Assembly (NCBI GenBank): GCA_949358305.1
Contig: OX442316.1
Location: 16,864,001 to 16,928,000 of the forward strand
Length of the DNA stretch: 64,000 nt
Direction: 5' to 3'
Source: Strigamia acuminata
Taxonomy: Eukaryota > Arthropoda > Chilopoda > Geophilomorpha > Linotaeniidae
Shown here: piece after piece, positions 56,201-64,000 of the stretch
Layout: each line of letters begins with the position of its first letter
Numbering within the stretch: the stretch's first letter is position 1
The notes under the pieces: model-generated
Seen by the model: the letters and a program-made list of their open reading frames with translations, nothing else
What the model was told of the DNA's origin: nothing
The model's database searches: none
Made by a program: the position numbers and the translations under genes

Positions 56201-58732
56201 GTGGGTTGAGCCATTACGTTTTGTTTTGTCGCAATCATGCTTCAGGAGTTATTGATCCACTCTGTTGAATTTGCTAACAACCTTCTGTAACATTCATTAA
56301 TCTATAAACTAATAAAAAGAAATTTGCTTTTCAACATTTACTATCATCCGACTGTTTGTCAAGACTCCACAGGGTTTAATGCTTATTACATCCGAATAAA
56401 CATTCGCTAAAACTTTGTTTTCCAAAGATCCATGGGGAGTCTTGATAACAGCTTTCTCGCTTTCTGACCACAGATTTTGATTAAAACATGTGCAGCTTTA
56501 ATTAAAGATGTGTCTGGAATATTCCTCCATTGTTTTTTTCTCACTTGAAGGTCAAGAGAAGTAGGTTAAAATAAAGCTTACAGTTGAACTATCATTGAAA
56601 CCATTTTACCCCGACTTAATCTCACAATTACATCTAGTTTCTGAGCTGTGAAATTTCAATGGATTCCAGTTAAAGTTTAATAAGCCATTTGCAAACTAAC
56701 TATTTGCAAAAAAAAAATTTCCACATGTAATTTAAAAAACCACTTTTCCTTTGTTGAGAATGTGATTGTGCTTGTGATTCCCACCCAAAAACACTTAGGC
56801 AATGATGGCAATGATGCATTTTCATAGAATTAAAATTGATGATGTGGTTTCAACTCATTACTTCAGCAGATTTGCAATCAAAATTGATGAATTAGTCCAT
56901 CCCACTTTTATGGCTGAAATAGTAATCCATAACTTGGGCTATAACATGTTTGGAAATTAAGCGTTGTTTTCATTATGGATCACAGACTGAACTTTTATGG
57001 CAATTTGTCATCACAAAAACTCAAAGGCAAAGGAGTTTCATCAATGCCAAGTGTCAGAAAACCAAGGCCAACTCACTGAAACCACATTTATCCTAACTTT
57101 CTGATAAGATATATCTGACATCCGATAGCTTTCGCTGTTTATCAAAACATCCTTTGGTGAATGTTTTTTTACCTTTGTTTTTACAACCAACAGCTTTGCC
57201 AAGTGTTTTAATGGCAATTTCACTTCCAGTAACATCTGACTCACACTTGTACATTTGTCGGTGCAACATTTCTAACTAATCTGTTTATAATTGTTTTTTA
57301 AATCATTAAAACCAGTCCCCAGTTGCACCTCTTGACAGAAGCAAGGCACAACTTATAGTTGTGAAGACTCCGGAAGACTCCCATTCTCAAGCCGCATAAT
57401 TGTGACAGTCTCCGGATCATCTAGCTTCTAAGTTCTGACATAAGGTCCGTGTTACTCCTACCATGCTATGGCTGTTGGAATACATCCAAGTCTCAGACGA
57501 CTCAAGGGCTTCCCCAAGATCTTGAGACTTTTCTAGGGCATGCAAATTCAACTCCCCGGTCATGCCAATCTGTGGAATTGGGCCAAGCGACAAGTTGTCG
57601 CGGCATTTGCATCGACAACTGGATAAACCACGCAAATTCAAGTTAGAAATGCACTTGACGTAGGAGCAGTGTCTTAAATCAAACAAAGACAAGGTCAGGA
57701 CAGGTGATGAGCTAGCACATCCTTAGACAAATATTGGGGTTGCTATGTAGAAATTTAATGTTTCTAGACTTCTTAAAGAGCTAAACTTAGAATTTAAAAA
57801 AAAATTGGTTGGTAGAAAAACTTTGTTGGTTTTAAAAGTCATAAATTATTTTTACCACACTTGAGCTGGATCAAAATTGACCCAACATTTCACACACACT
57901 CGAAGATTTTAATGACTCTGCACTATTAAAACCCTAAAGCAGGACTCCTATTACAGAACACTAGATCTTTTCTTTAGAGATAAAAATAGTAAACTGCGCA
58001 AAATGACTGTTTACTTAGGCCTGTGCGAATTTGCGATATATCGCAATGCGATTTTTTTGGGGGGAATATCGCAGCGACATTAGTCAGTAGCTGTCGTCTG
58101 CGATATATCGCAATATCACATGCCGCAATATATTGCGATATGCAATAGCACGATATTTGTGATATGTGCAATTTTACGAACGTTTTGCGAATAAAAATGC
58201 AATTTTTTTTCACCAAAAATCCAATTTTTTCACCAAAAATCCAATTTTTTCACCAAAAATGCAATTTTTTCACCAAAAATGCAATTTTTACCCAAAATAT
58301 TACATTTTCACTTAGATATATTAAAATTTTCAGGTAAAAAGCAATTTATACAGTAAGAATACTCTTAAAAAAGGCGAAACTTTACACGATATTGCGATAT
58401 CTTGCGTTTGCACCGAGAACTGGTAAAACTTGGCAAAACATTTAAAAATACTTACTGATGCGCGACCATTTGTGGATCAAATGATCGGGATACACGGATT
58501 CGACTTGCTTCTTATCACTTATTCGCCTAAAAAATGTCAATTCCTTTGTGTCTTTATTGTGGTGATTATTATTAATGTTGTTGTCATTGTTGACATTTTG
58601 CTGTTCACAGGACCAGCCTGCTATGCAGTCCGTATAATACATAAGCAGCGCGATATCAATGAGAAACCAGATTAAAGAGGTAGCGATGATCACTTTGCAG
58701 GTGTGTAGCCTGAATCGACTTCGTAGGAGCAT
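50201..58732 (-). CDS. Polypeptide N-acetylgalactosaminyltransferase, GALNT1/13 type (paralogue B)
   Basis: Exons: 58732-58456, 54904-54736, 54599-54433, 54364-54309, 53486-53335, 53266-53096, 52621-52504, then one of two alternative exons (52290-52110 or 51231-51051), 50921-50782, 50715-50617, 50549-50415 and 50359-50201. They join in phase to about 607 residues. The start ATG 58732 gives a type II anchor whose [19 protein letters not shown] matches the GALNT1/13 N-terminus; an Asn-rich stem follows. The catalytic domain has [40 protein letters not shown], the DxH block [18 protein letters not shown], and [20 protein letters not shown] then [12 protein letters not shown]. The ricin-type lectin domain contains [33 protein letters not shown] and [11 protein letters not shown]. 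It adds GalNAc to Ser/Thr of Golgi cargo. The intron after exon 3 uses a GC donor. An acceptor (AATCCAG) upstream of the ATG implies an untranslated first exon. Confidence 0.95.
51051..51231 (-). CDS. GALNT paralogue B alternative exon 8A (catalytic-loop segment)
   Basis: 181 bp, flanked by AAAG acceptor and GTAAAA donor. It begins in phase 0 and ends in phase 1. It encodes [20 protein letters not shown] then [20 protein letters not shown] and [17 protein letters not shown], closest to vertebrate GALNT1/13. It shares 44 of 60 residues with exon 8B by my count. Confidence 0.9.
51535..51692 (-). mobile_element. Ty1/copia retrotransposon remnant (RNase H end)
   Basis: On the minus strand a frame reads [20 protein letters not shown] and continues with [19 protein letters not shown]. 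This matches the conserved RTKHIDIxxHFxR block at the C-terminus of Ty1/copia polyproteins. Only about 50 codons are visible and the frame is lost on both sides. It lies between the two alternative GALNT exons. Confidence 0.75.
51752..51845 (-). repeat. 5S rRNA-like fragment (diverged)
   Basis: Minus-strand AGTTAAGCAGCAATATTGA, preceded by a CATTAGAACAC block, parallels the copies near 2.9 kb and 56.0 kb. It is more diverged, so it was found mainly by comparison with them. Confidence 0.45.
52110..52290 (-). CDS. GALNT paralogue B alternative exon 8B (catalytic-loop segment)
   Basis: 181 bp, flanked by ATCAG acceptor and GTAGCC donor. It has the same phases as exon 8A. It encodes [20 protein letters not shown] then [20 protein letters not shown] and [17 protein letters not shown]. 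The open frame is intact, with all invariant residues (CGG, VGHVF, FPGG, EVW) kept, so it is under constraint rather than a decayed duplicate. Several changes (His to Arg before VGHVF, Gly to Phe after the FPGG loop) sit in the mobile loop over the active site. Confidence 0.88.
52671..53076. mobile_element. hAT-type MITE (outer element of a nested pair)
   Basis: The ends are CAGGGCTGCTGC (left) and GCAGCGGCCCTG (right), inverted repeats with one mismatch. The flanking 8-mers ATAATTTA and ATAATTCA are an almost perfect 8-bp target duplication, typical of hAT transposition. It sits in the intron between exons 7 and 6 of GALNT B, 19 bp from the splice donor, and carries a second element inside. 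Confidence 0.8.
52692..52867. mobile_element. hAT-type MITE (inner element of the nested pair)
   Basis: The ends are CAGGGCCGTCTTTACAC and TAAAGGTGGGCCTG. The flanks are ACCATACG and ACCATATG, an 8-bp duplication with one mismatch. The interior is GC-rich with CCCTGTGCCCGGCGCC repeats. A close copy lies at 55772-55931. Confidence 0.85.
53721..53779. repeat. Possible pogo/Tigger-like element end
   Basis: TACAGTCGAGCCTCGTTAGAA followed by related ACGAAT and GTTCGTTATAAC motifs resembles the terminal repeats of pogo/Tigger elements. Similar TTCGTTATATCG/GGTTCGTTGT sequence continues after the hairpin MITE at 54113-54160. The MITE therefore seems to have landed inside an older fragment. Confidence 0.4.
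53780..54112. mobile_element. Long-hairpin MITE (foldback element)
   Basis: Two arms of about 145 bp (53780-53925 and 53970-54112) are near-perfect reverse complements around a loop of about 45 bp. The outer ends are TAGAGACTGGATTTATATG and CATATAAATCCGGTCTCTA, and the flanks suggest a TA target duplication. It lies in the intron between exons 5 and 4 of GALNT B. It has no coding capacity. Confidence 0.88.
55270..55404. mobile_element. hAT-type MITE with perfect target duplication
   Basis: 135 bp with ends CAGGGCTGGACTGG and CCAGTCCAGCACTG. Both sides carry TTCGCAGG (55262-55269 and 55405-55412), a perfect 8-bp duplication. It lies in intron 1 of GALNT B. Confidence 0.9.
55585..55677. mobile_element. 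hAT-type MITE with perfect target duplication, inverted relative of the previous one
   Basis: 93 bp with ends CAGTGCTGGCCTGG and CCCAGCCCTGCCCTG. Both sides carry GACCCAAC (55577-55584 and 55678-55685). Its interior matches the reverse complement of the element at 55270-55404, including an AGATTTCCCG block. Together they look like one large imperfect inverted repeat but are two separate insertions. Confidence 0.88.
55772..55931. mobile_element. hAT-type MITE, second copy of the 52692 family
   Basis: 160 bp, nearly identical to 52692-52867 except for a deletion within the CCCGGCGCCC repeat. Both sides carry GTCAGACG (55764-55771 and 55932-55939), a perfect 8-bp duplication. High similarity between the copies suggests recent activity. 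Confidence 0.92.
55957..56060 (-). repeat. 5S rRNA-like sequence (SINE3-type head or pseudogene)
   Basis: This is the best of three copies. Minus-strand landmarks appear in 5S order: ACGGCTCACCATGATTATC, AGTTAAGCAGCATTGGGCC, TTAGTACTTGGGTGGG, then GGCTGTGGGAATCTC. True 5S rRNA has matching blocks with many substitutions here, notably in the box A region, so it is not a functional 5S gene. Confidence 0.65.
56061..58000. other. Remainder of GALNT B intron 1
   Basis: About 2 kb of intron with no exon I can recognise. Base composition is more balanced than in other introns, suggesting old, unrecognised repeat sequence. Confidence 0.5.
58010..58330. repeat. Self-complementary block and short tandem array in GALNT B intron 1
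   Basis: TTTGCGATATATCGCAATGCG at the left and several TGCGATAT/ATATCGCA motifs to 58165 form overlapping palindromes. They are followed by tandem TTTTTTCACCAAAAATCCAA units (about 58200-58295). Confidence 0.75.
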
Positions 58733-60647
58733 TTCTGTCGGTTGTTTGGTGCTTTTCACTCCGTCCGAGATGATCTGGATTAACAAAACAGAGAGAAATA
58801 ATAATTAGCTCGTTGAATTATTGTAAATTAGAGGGAAAGGGTGGGGTTGTTGTTGTTGCATGCTTAGAAAAATAGGCTTAAAATGGTTATTTTCAACTCT
58901 GACTTTTCAAAACTCGTGTAAAAATACAATACTAACTCCACCCAACCGTGCAAAATATCATTCTATATTTAGATCGGTTTAAAAAAAGCATTTCAATAAC
59001 AGTGGGTGTCGATAATTTCAAGTTTTGGCGTGACAAAAACCGTTTGTGCATCGCTCTGTGGCTAGTAACAATGGGTTTTGGTCTCCTCGTGTTGAATTTA
59101 ATCAAAATTTTAACTAAATTTATGTTTAAATTGTCTAAACGTGTCTAAAACTTGTAAATATTCTTCATCCTAAAATGGCGATTTGTGGAATGAGTGACGT
59201 CACAAAGGGGAAATCCTTGATCCCGGATCATGACCCGGGTTAAGAAAACATGGTATTTGTTTTCTTTTATCGCACCAACTGTTTATTCTCATAAAAATGA
59301 CATGAGAAATTATCACTACCTCGTTCCATTGCATTTCTATTGAGGAAATAATTATTAAGAGGGAATTTGTTCCGCCATATGCAGTTTTTATTTATTTCCC
59401 TTTTTAACGAATTTAAAGTGCGTGAAAATTAAAAAAATATAAATTAAAAAATAAAAATAGAAAATTTGTACATTCACTTATTTAGATAAAAGTAGAAAGT
59501 AGTTATGCTTGTTTAAGCAGGATTTTTCGAGCCAAAACTTGTCAACTCATAAAACCAAGCAAAATATTTGCACATTTTTTCCACGCTTTTAAGCACCCAA
59601 AAAACACATCAATTCAGCAGTTTAGCAACAAAAAAAAAAAAAAACACACACATTTTCGGGCTTCTCAAAGGTTTTTAATTAATTTTTCCACCTAAAATGT
59701 GTTTGGAATGAGTGAAATTACATTTACTATCAAATTAAATTTTTTTATTTAAAAAAAAATAAAAAAAAGCAATTTTTTTTGTAGTTTCATCAAATTAGTT
59801 TCTAAGTGTTTAAAGACGTGTGTGTGTGTGTGTGCTGCAATTCCCAGCACTGTGGGTGGGGCTGTTATCGCCAATTTATAGATATAGTCTTGTCAGTACA
59901 AATTCCGGTGTTTAAGTTTCGAAAATGACGTTGGATTGAAACCTAATTATTAATTTACAAAACCAAATTTATTATTTTTTAAATTTAAATTATTATTGTT
60001 TTAATTTTTAAAAAAATTGAAAATTAATAAATATATTTTCGAATTTAGCTAGATTTTTTTTTGTTGTTGTTAAATTTAAAAAAGAATAAAGTGTGGTGAA
60101 AACATTAGTGATTTGTGAATAACTTCACTGCTCAACTCGCGCTTGACAATTGCACAAAACAAGACGTCGAGGTCACGGCATTTAAACATTCCAAAATCAA
60201 TTTCAAGGGCAAAATGCGGGCCAGAACAACGCGCTTTTCGTGTTAAGTTGAGGTTAATTAGTAATTGAATCGTTTGACACTTACATAAGTTGATCGTTTG
60301 TGCAAATGTTGTTAAAACAAGTTCAGGACATGATCAAGTATACCCAGCTACCGCCATTTCCCAACAGATGAGCGTCACCCATGCCACCTCGTTGTTAACC
60401 TCGACTCCAATGACACGTCATTTCCGTTATTAAATAGATTTCAAATTTACTGTTGTGCGGATGATACGCAAGGAAAATAAATTTTAATTTAAAGTGGAGT
60501 TGTAACTTTGAGTTATTTACGACATAAAAAATAAAATCGTGTTGAAGGTTATTTTTGGTCGTTCTTTACGCAGAACAAATCTTGACCTTACCATTGAAAT
60601 CGACGGTCCTCGGCCTCAGCGCTCGAATTTCTGTCTTTTCGGATGAA
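58733..60647. promoter_or_regulatory. Divergent intergenic region, GALNT B / OSGEPL1
   Basis: 1.9 kb between divergent start codons. It should hold a GALNT B 5'-UTR exon (the acceptor is visible just upstream of its ATG) and both promoters. It contains a TG dinucleotide run at about 59817-59836 and AT-rich stretches. A short plus-strand frame at 58948-59148 has a hydrophobic segment but no recognisable family. Confidence 0.45.
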
Positions 60648-62907
60648 ATGAATTATTTAATGAAACGGTTTTGTCGTCGCTGCAATATTAGGTACGAAAA
60701 GAAACTTTTTCCTCGTTGGTGAACAACTGTACAAATAATTTTTTCCTTTTTGTTTATGTAGGAAGTTGAGCGATACCTGCAGGACGGTGCTCGGTATTGA
60801 AACAAGTTGCGACGAGACGGGAGCGGCAGTTGTGGATTCAGATGGAAATGTTTTAGGAGAATGCATCAATTCTCAATTGAAAATTCATTTAGCGTGAGAA
60901 AGCGAAAGTTTAATTGGAAAAATTTAAGTTTGTAATAATTTTTGTTTGTAGACATGGCGGAATCAATCCTGTTGTTGCAAAAGATCTTCACAAACAAAAC
61001 ATAGAAAAAGTTGTAACGACGGCTTTACAACGGAGCAAATTGACTTTAAATGTAGAACCGGCTTGCCAAATTTTATACAAATTATACTTAAAAATAATGG
61101 ATTTTTACCTAAAATATTCGAATTTATTCAAAAGAAATATTTTTCTGCAAAAAAAATTATTATTAACCCAAAAAATTCATTTTTACTTGAATAAATTCAT
61201 TAGTTATCGAAAAATTCCTTATTTGATCGAAAAATTCGTTATTTACTCGTAATAATTCGTTATTTACTCGTAAAAATTCGTTATTTACTCGTAAAAATTC
61301 ATTATTTACTCGTAAAAATTCGTTATTACTCGTAAAAATTCGTTATTACCCGTAAAAATTCGTTATTACTCGTAAAAATTCATTTCGTATCTTAAAAATG
61401 CAATTTTTATGTATCAAAAATTGATTTTTGTCTGTTTGCAAGCAGGAAATCGATGCTATAGCGACTACTGTAAAACCGGGGTTGGAGTTATCACTACAAA
61501 TGGGTCTGAATTACACGAAGAAAATAGTCCGAGAATGTAAAAAACCATTCATACCTATCCATCATATGGAAGCACACGCACTCACGGCAAGAATGGTTAA
61601 TAGGTGTTAAAAATCATTTATTTTAAACAAGAAATTCATGTTTATTCAATGAAAACTTTCTAGAATTGATTTCCCATTTCTGGTCCTCCTCTTATCGGGT
61701 GGACATTGCCAAATCGCAGTGGTTGAATCGGTCTCGGAATACCTATTGTTAGGCTACACGCAGGACGATGCACCTGGAGAAGCGTGTGATAAGGTTTTTT
61801 AAAAATTCAAAATATACAAAAATTTGAGATTTTTTAATTTTCTAACAAGAAATTTGTCAAATTTTAGACTGCACGGAGGTTAAAACTACGGAATATTCCG
61901 GAATATCGGTTTATGAATGGCGGACAAGCGATTGAGAAATGTGCTCGATCGGGAGACCCTTTGAAATTCGATTTCACGCCCCCGTTGATCAAATATAGAG
62001 ATTGTCATTTCTCATTTGCCGGATGCAAAACCAGAGCGGAGACGTTAATTAAGCGCGAAGAAGAAAAAGATGGTGAAAATAAATTTGGTTTTCGATTTTT
62101 CAATTTTTCAATTTTTTTCGATTTTTCGATTTTTTTCGATTTTTTGATTTTTCGATTTTTTTCGATTTTTTGATTTTTCGATTTTTTTCGATTTTTTAAA
62201 AAATATAATTTTAATTTTTTAGGGATTGAAGCTGATGGTGTGATCCGTTCAGTCGCTGATTTATGCGCGTCTTTTCAGCACGTAATCGCCAAACACGTTG
62301 TGACGAGAGTCACTCGTGCCATGATGTTTTGTCAGAAGGAAAATTTATTAAACGACAACGAGAAAACATTGGTATAAGTCTGCAGCTAGACGAAATATTT
62401 GTTTTTAATTTTTGTTAAATTTTACAGGTAATGTCTGGCGGAGTTGCGTGCAATCGATATATTTGGGGGGCATTGAAAATTCTGTGTGGTCACACGGGAT
62501 TTAAATTGATTTGTCCACCGCCGGAACTGTGCACCGACAATGGAATCATGATCGCTTGGTAATATTAATTCGTTTCGTGGAATAAATATTTTTAATTTAT
62601 TTTAATTTATTTGTGTTTAGGAATGGCATCGAACGGTTAAAAGTGGGAATCGGTGTCACGATGGACATAGATAGTGTCGACGTTGATGGGAAGTGAGTAT
62701 TTATTTAGAAATAAAAAGAAATTGTATTTATTTTAATCAATTTTGCTCATTTGTGTTGTTAGTTGTGCACTCGGCGTCGATATAAGCGAACGAGTGAAGA
62801 GTGCGCACATCAAAGTTCCACCCGTCAAGTTATCACCGACGGAAATTAGGAAGCTTGCGTACGAAATTAAAGATGATTCAGCTTCGCACGAATCGAATAA
62901 GTTGTAG
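60648..62907 (+). CDS. OSGEPL1: Mitochondrial tRNA N6-threonylcarbamoyladenosine transferase
   Basis: The first exon starts [14 protein letters not shown] at 60648 (a second in-frame Met is at 60660), basic and suited to a mitochondrial targeting sequence. Later exons show the ASKHA-fold TsaD/Kae1/Qri7 features in order. They are [29 protein letters not shown], the metal-binding HHMEAHAL (HxxxH), [55 protein letters not shown] and [12 protein letters not shown]. The stop TAG is at 62905-62907. The enzyme transfers threonylcarbamoyl from TC-AMP (made by YRDC) to A37 of ANN-decoding mitochondrial tRNAs. Presence of the leader and the OSGEPL1-like C-terminus separates it from cytosolic OSGEP. 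Two introns carry simple tandem repeats. It is convergent with the P-element-like gene. Confidence 0.95.
61085..61400. repeat. Intronic minisatellite in OSGEPL1, about 20-bp unit
   Basis: Tandem copies of a unit such as AATTCGTTATTTACTCGTAA, best preserved at 61225-61385 and degenerate on the left. Confidence 0.88.
62090..62215. repeat. Simple repeat in an OSGEPL1 intron
   Basis: TTTTTTCGATTTTTTGATTT-type units in tandem. AT-rich and non-coding. Confidence 0.85.
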
Positions 62908-63094
62908 AAGTAAATCAAAATGTTTGTAAATAAAATAAATTGTGAGCAAAAATAAAAAATGGCGTTTTTGAAATAAACTTAAATCATTTGGGGGTAAACG
63001 GATTCGCAATTAGCCAATCACAGAGCGAGTTGACTAAAACGTCATCACTAGGACGACAGACCGTGCTCGCCATACAACAGCGATAAAAAAATAA

Positions 63095-63275
63095 TAACTG
63101 ATTTTGAAATAATAATAATAGTAAATAATAGTTAATAAATAAATAAGTAAATAAATAATTATAAATAAATAAGTAAATAAAAGTTAATAAATAAATAAGT
63201 AAATAAAAGTTAATAAATAAATAAGTAAATAAATTATTATAAATAATTTATAATAAATAAATAAATATTTCAAAT
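63095..63275. repeat. A/T-rich tandem repeat
   Basis: Units of the type AATAAATAAGTAAATAAAAG and TTAATAAATAAATAAG downstream of OSGEPL1. It lies in the spacer between OSGEPL1 and the convergent P-element-like gene. Confidence 0.85.
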
Positions 63276-63443
63276 TAATACAGAAAAAAACAACCAAAAA
63301 ATTGAAATATAAACTAGTGTTTAATGCTAATATTTACATGTATTAACATTGTTTTTAATTATTTGATATAGCTAATGTCAGTCTTTTCTGTAATTCAGCT
63401 TTTTTACCAGATGTGGGCAGGTGGCGAGCTTTCAACTCTCATT

Positions 63444-64000
63444 TTAGTTCATAACCTAAAAAAAGAGAAAAAATTTATTGATAAACATATTAAAATCAAT
63501 GCTAATTACAATGTGTGATTACTTGAAGACTTTGTAGAGTTTGAAGTGACATTTCTCCTTGGATTGCTGCTGTTGGTACATTATTTGTGACTTCTGTCAT
63601 CTGATGTTGTATTGGTTGACTGCTGATAACTTGTGAATTTGCAAACTGTTTTCTTTTTCTAATCCACTTTGCTAAAGTTGTTATCCCAGGTAATGGATAG
63701 CCCTTGCGGCGAAAATGTTCATAACCACTCCTTGACACTGCCCTGTCTGCTAATGCGGATGCAATATCTTCATCTGACCAGTGTACCCGTTTTGCATTCT
63801 CCTTGTCAGAACTTTTCAGGATATATCGGACTTGCCCAGGTGTAAAAATAGTGTTTATCTTTTTCTGTAGTCTTATTAATTCTTCAAAATGCACATCTTT
63901 CAATCTGGCTTCTAGCAATTTTTTTTCATTCTCCATTGATTTTAATTTTTTTTGCATTTTTGCATAATTTCTGGAGGTTGTTGCTCTTGCTTTTAGGACT
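63444..64000 (-). CDS. P-element/THAP9-type transposase-like protein, 3' part
   Basis: A frame open to the window edge ends at a donor (CAA then GTAATC, 63523/63522). It joins in phase to a tiny last exon (63455-63444) coding VMN and stop TAA. A lysine-rich coiled coil precedes FTPGQVRYILKSSDK, KRVHWSDEDIASALADRAVS and FRRKGYPLPGITTLAKWIRK. This is the helical DNA-binding/GTP-associated N-terminal region of P-element-type transposases. In those proteins the large RNase H-like catalytic domain should follow, but here the product ends about 60 residues later with a Gln/Thr-rich tail. It could be a domesticated THAP-like regulator, an alternatively spliced form, or a truncated element. Confidence 0.75.

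Noticed and set aside
58948-59148. 66-codon plus-strand frame with a hydrophobic stretch
   Set aside because: No family match, no supporting splice sites and no partner exons; it is consistent with a chance frame in AT-rich DNA.

Overview
This is nuclear DNA from an invertebrate metazoan. The protein-coding genes are animal orthologues split by many short introns (often 50-100 bp) with GT-AG borders. The background is very AT-rich, and DNA transposons are scattered through it. The sequence does not name the phylum. CCDC148 and TTLL4 suggest a lineage that keeps motile cilia or flagella, and WRN lacks the exonuclease domain fused to it in vertebrates.

Layout from left to right. A broken Tc1-like transposon fills 1-1284. 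About 3.8 kb of intron-like DNA follows, then the 5' coding exon of an adenylate cyclase (minus, 5060-5629). Next come a WRN-type RecQ helicase (minus, 6284-10792) and, divergent from it, CCDC148 (plus, 11102-13595). TTLL4 (minus, 14137-20336) and NOM1 (plus, 20919-23925) form a second divergent pair. Cordon-bleu/COBL (minus, 24198-29981) is convergent with NOM1. An 8.2-kb stretch without recognisable genes (29982-38224) holds palindromic repeats and minisatellites. Then come a DPY19-type C-mannosyltransferase (plus, 38225-41414) and ASCC2 (plus, 42132-45925). Two tandem polypeptide GalNAc-transferase genes follow (minus, 46028-49220 and 50201-58732), then OSGEPL1 (plus, 60648-62907). A P-element/THAP9-type protein is cut by the right edge (minus).

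I could follow reading phase across the exon joins for WRN, NOM1, both GALNT genes and most of TTLL4 and COBL, so these appear intact. They are unrelated housekeeping, ciliary and secretory-pathway genes, not an operon-like system. The two GALNT genes are the only obvious local duplication.

The most interesting feature is in the second GALNT gene (a GALNT1/13 type). Two 181-bp exons, 878 bp apart, encode alternative versions of the segment carrying the flexible catalytic loop. They have the same length and phase, and neither joint inclusion nor joint skipping keeps the reading frame, so they look like mutually exclusive exons. The introns of this gene also trapped five small hAT-type elements, two of them nested and three with perfect 8-bp target duplications, plus a long-hairpin MITE and 5S-rRNA-like repeats. 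Many introns in the window carry their own private minisatellite.
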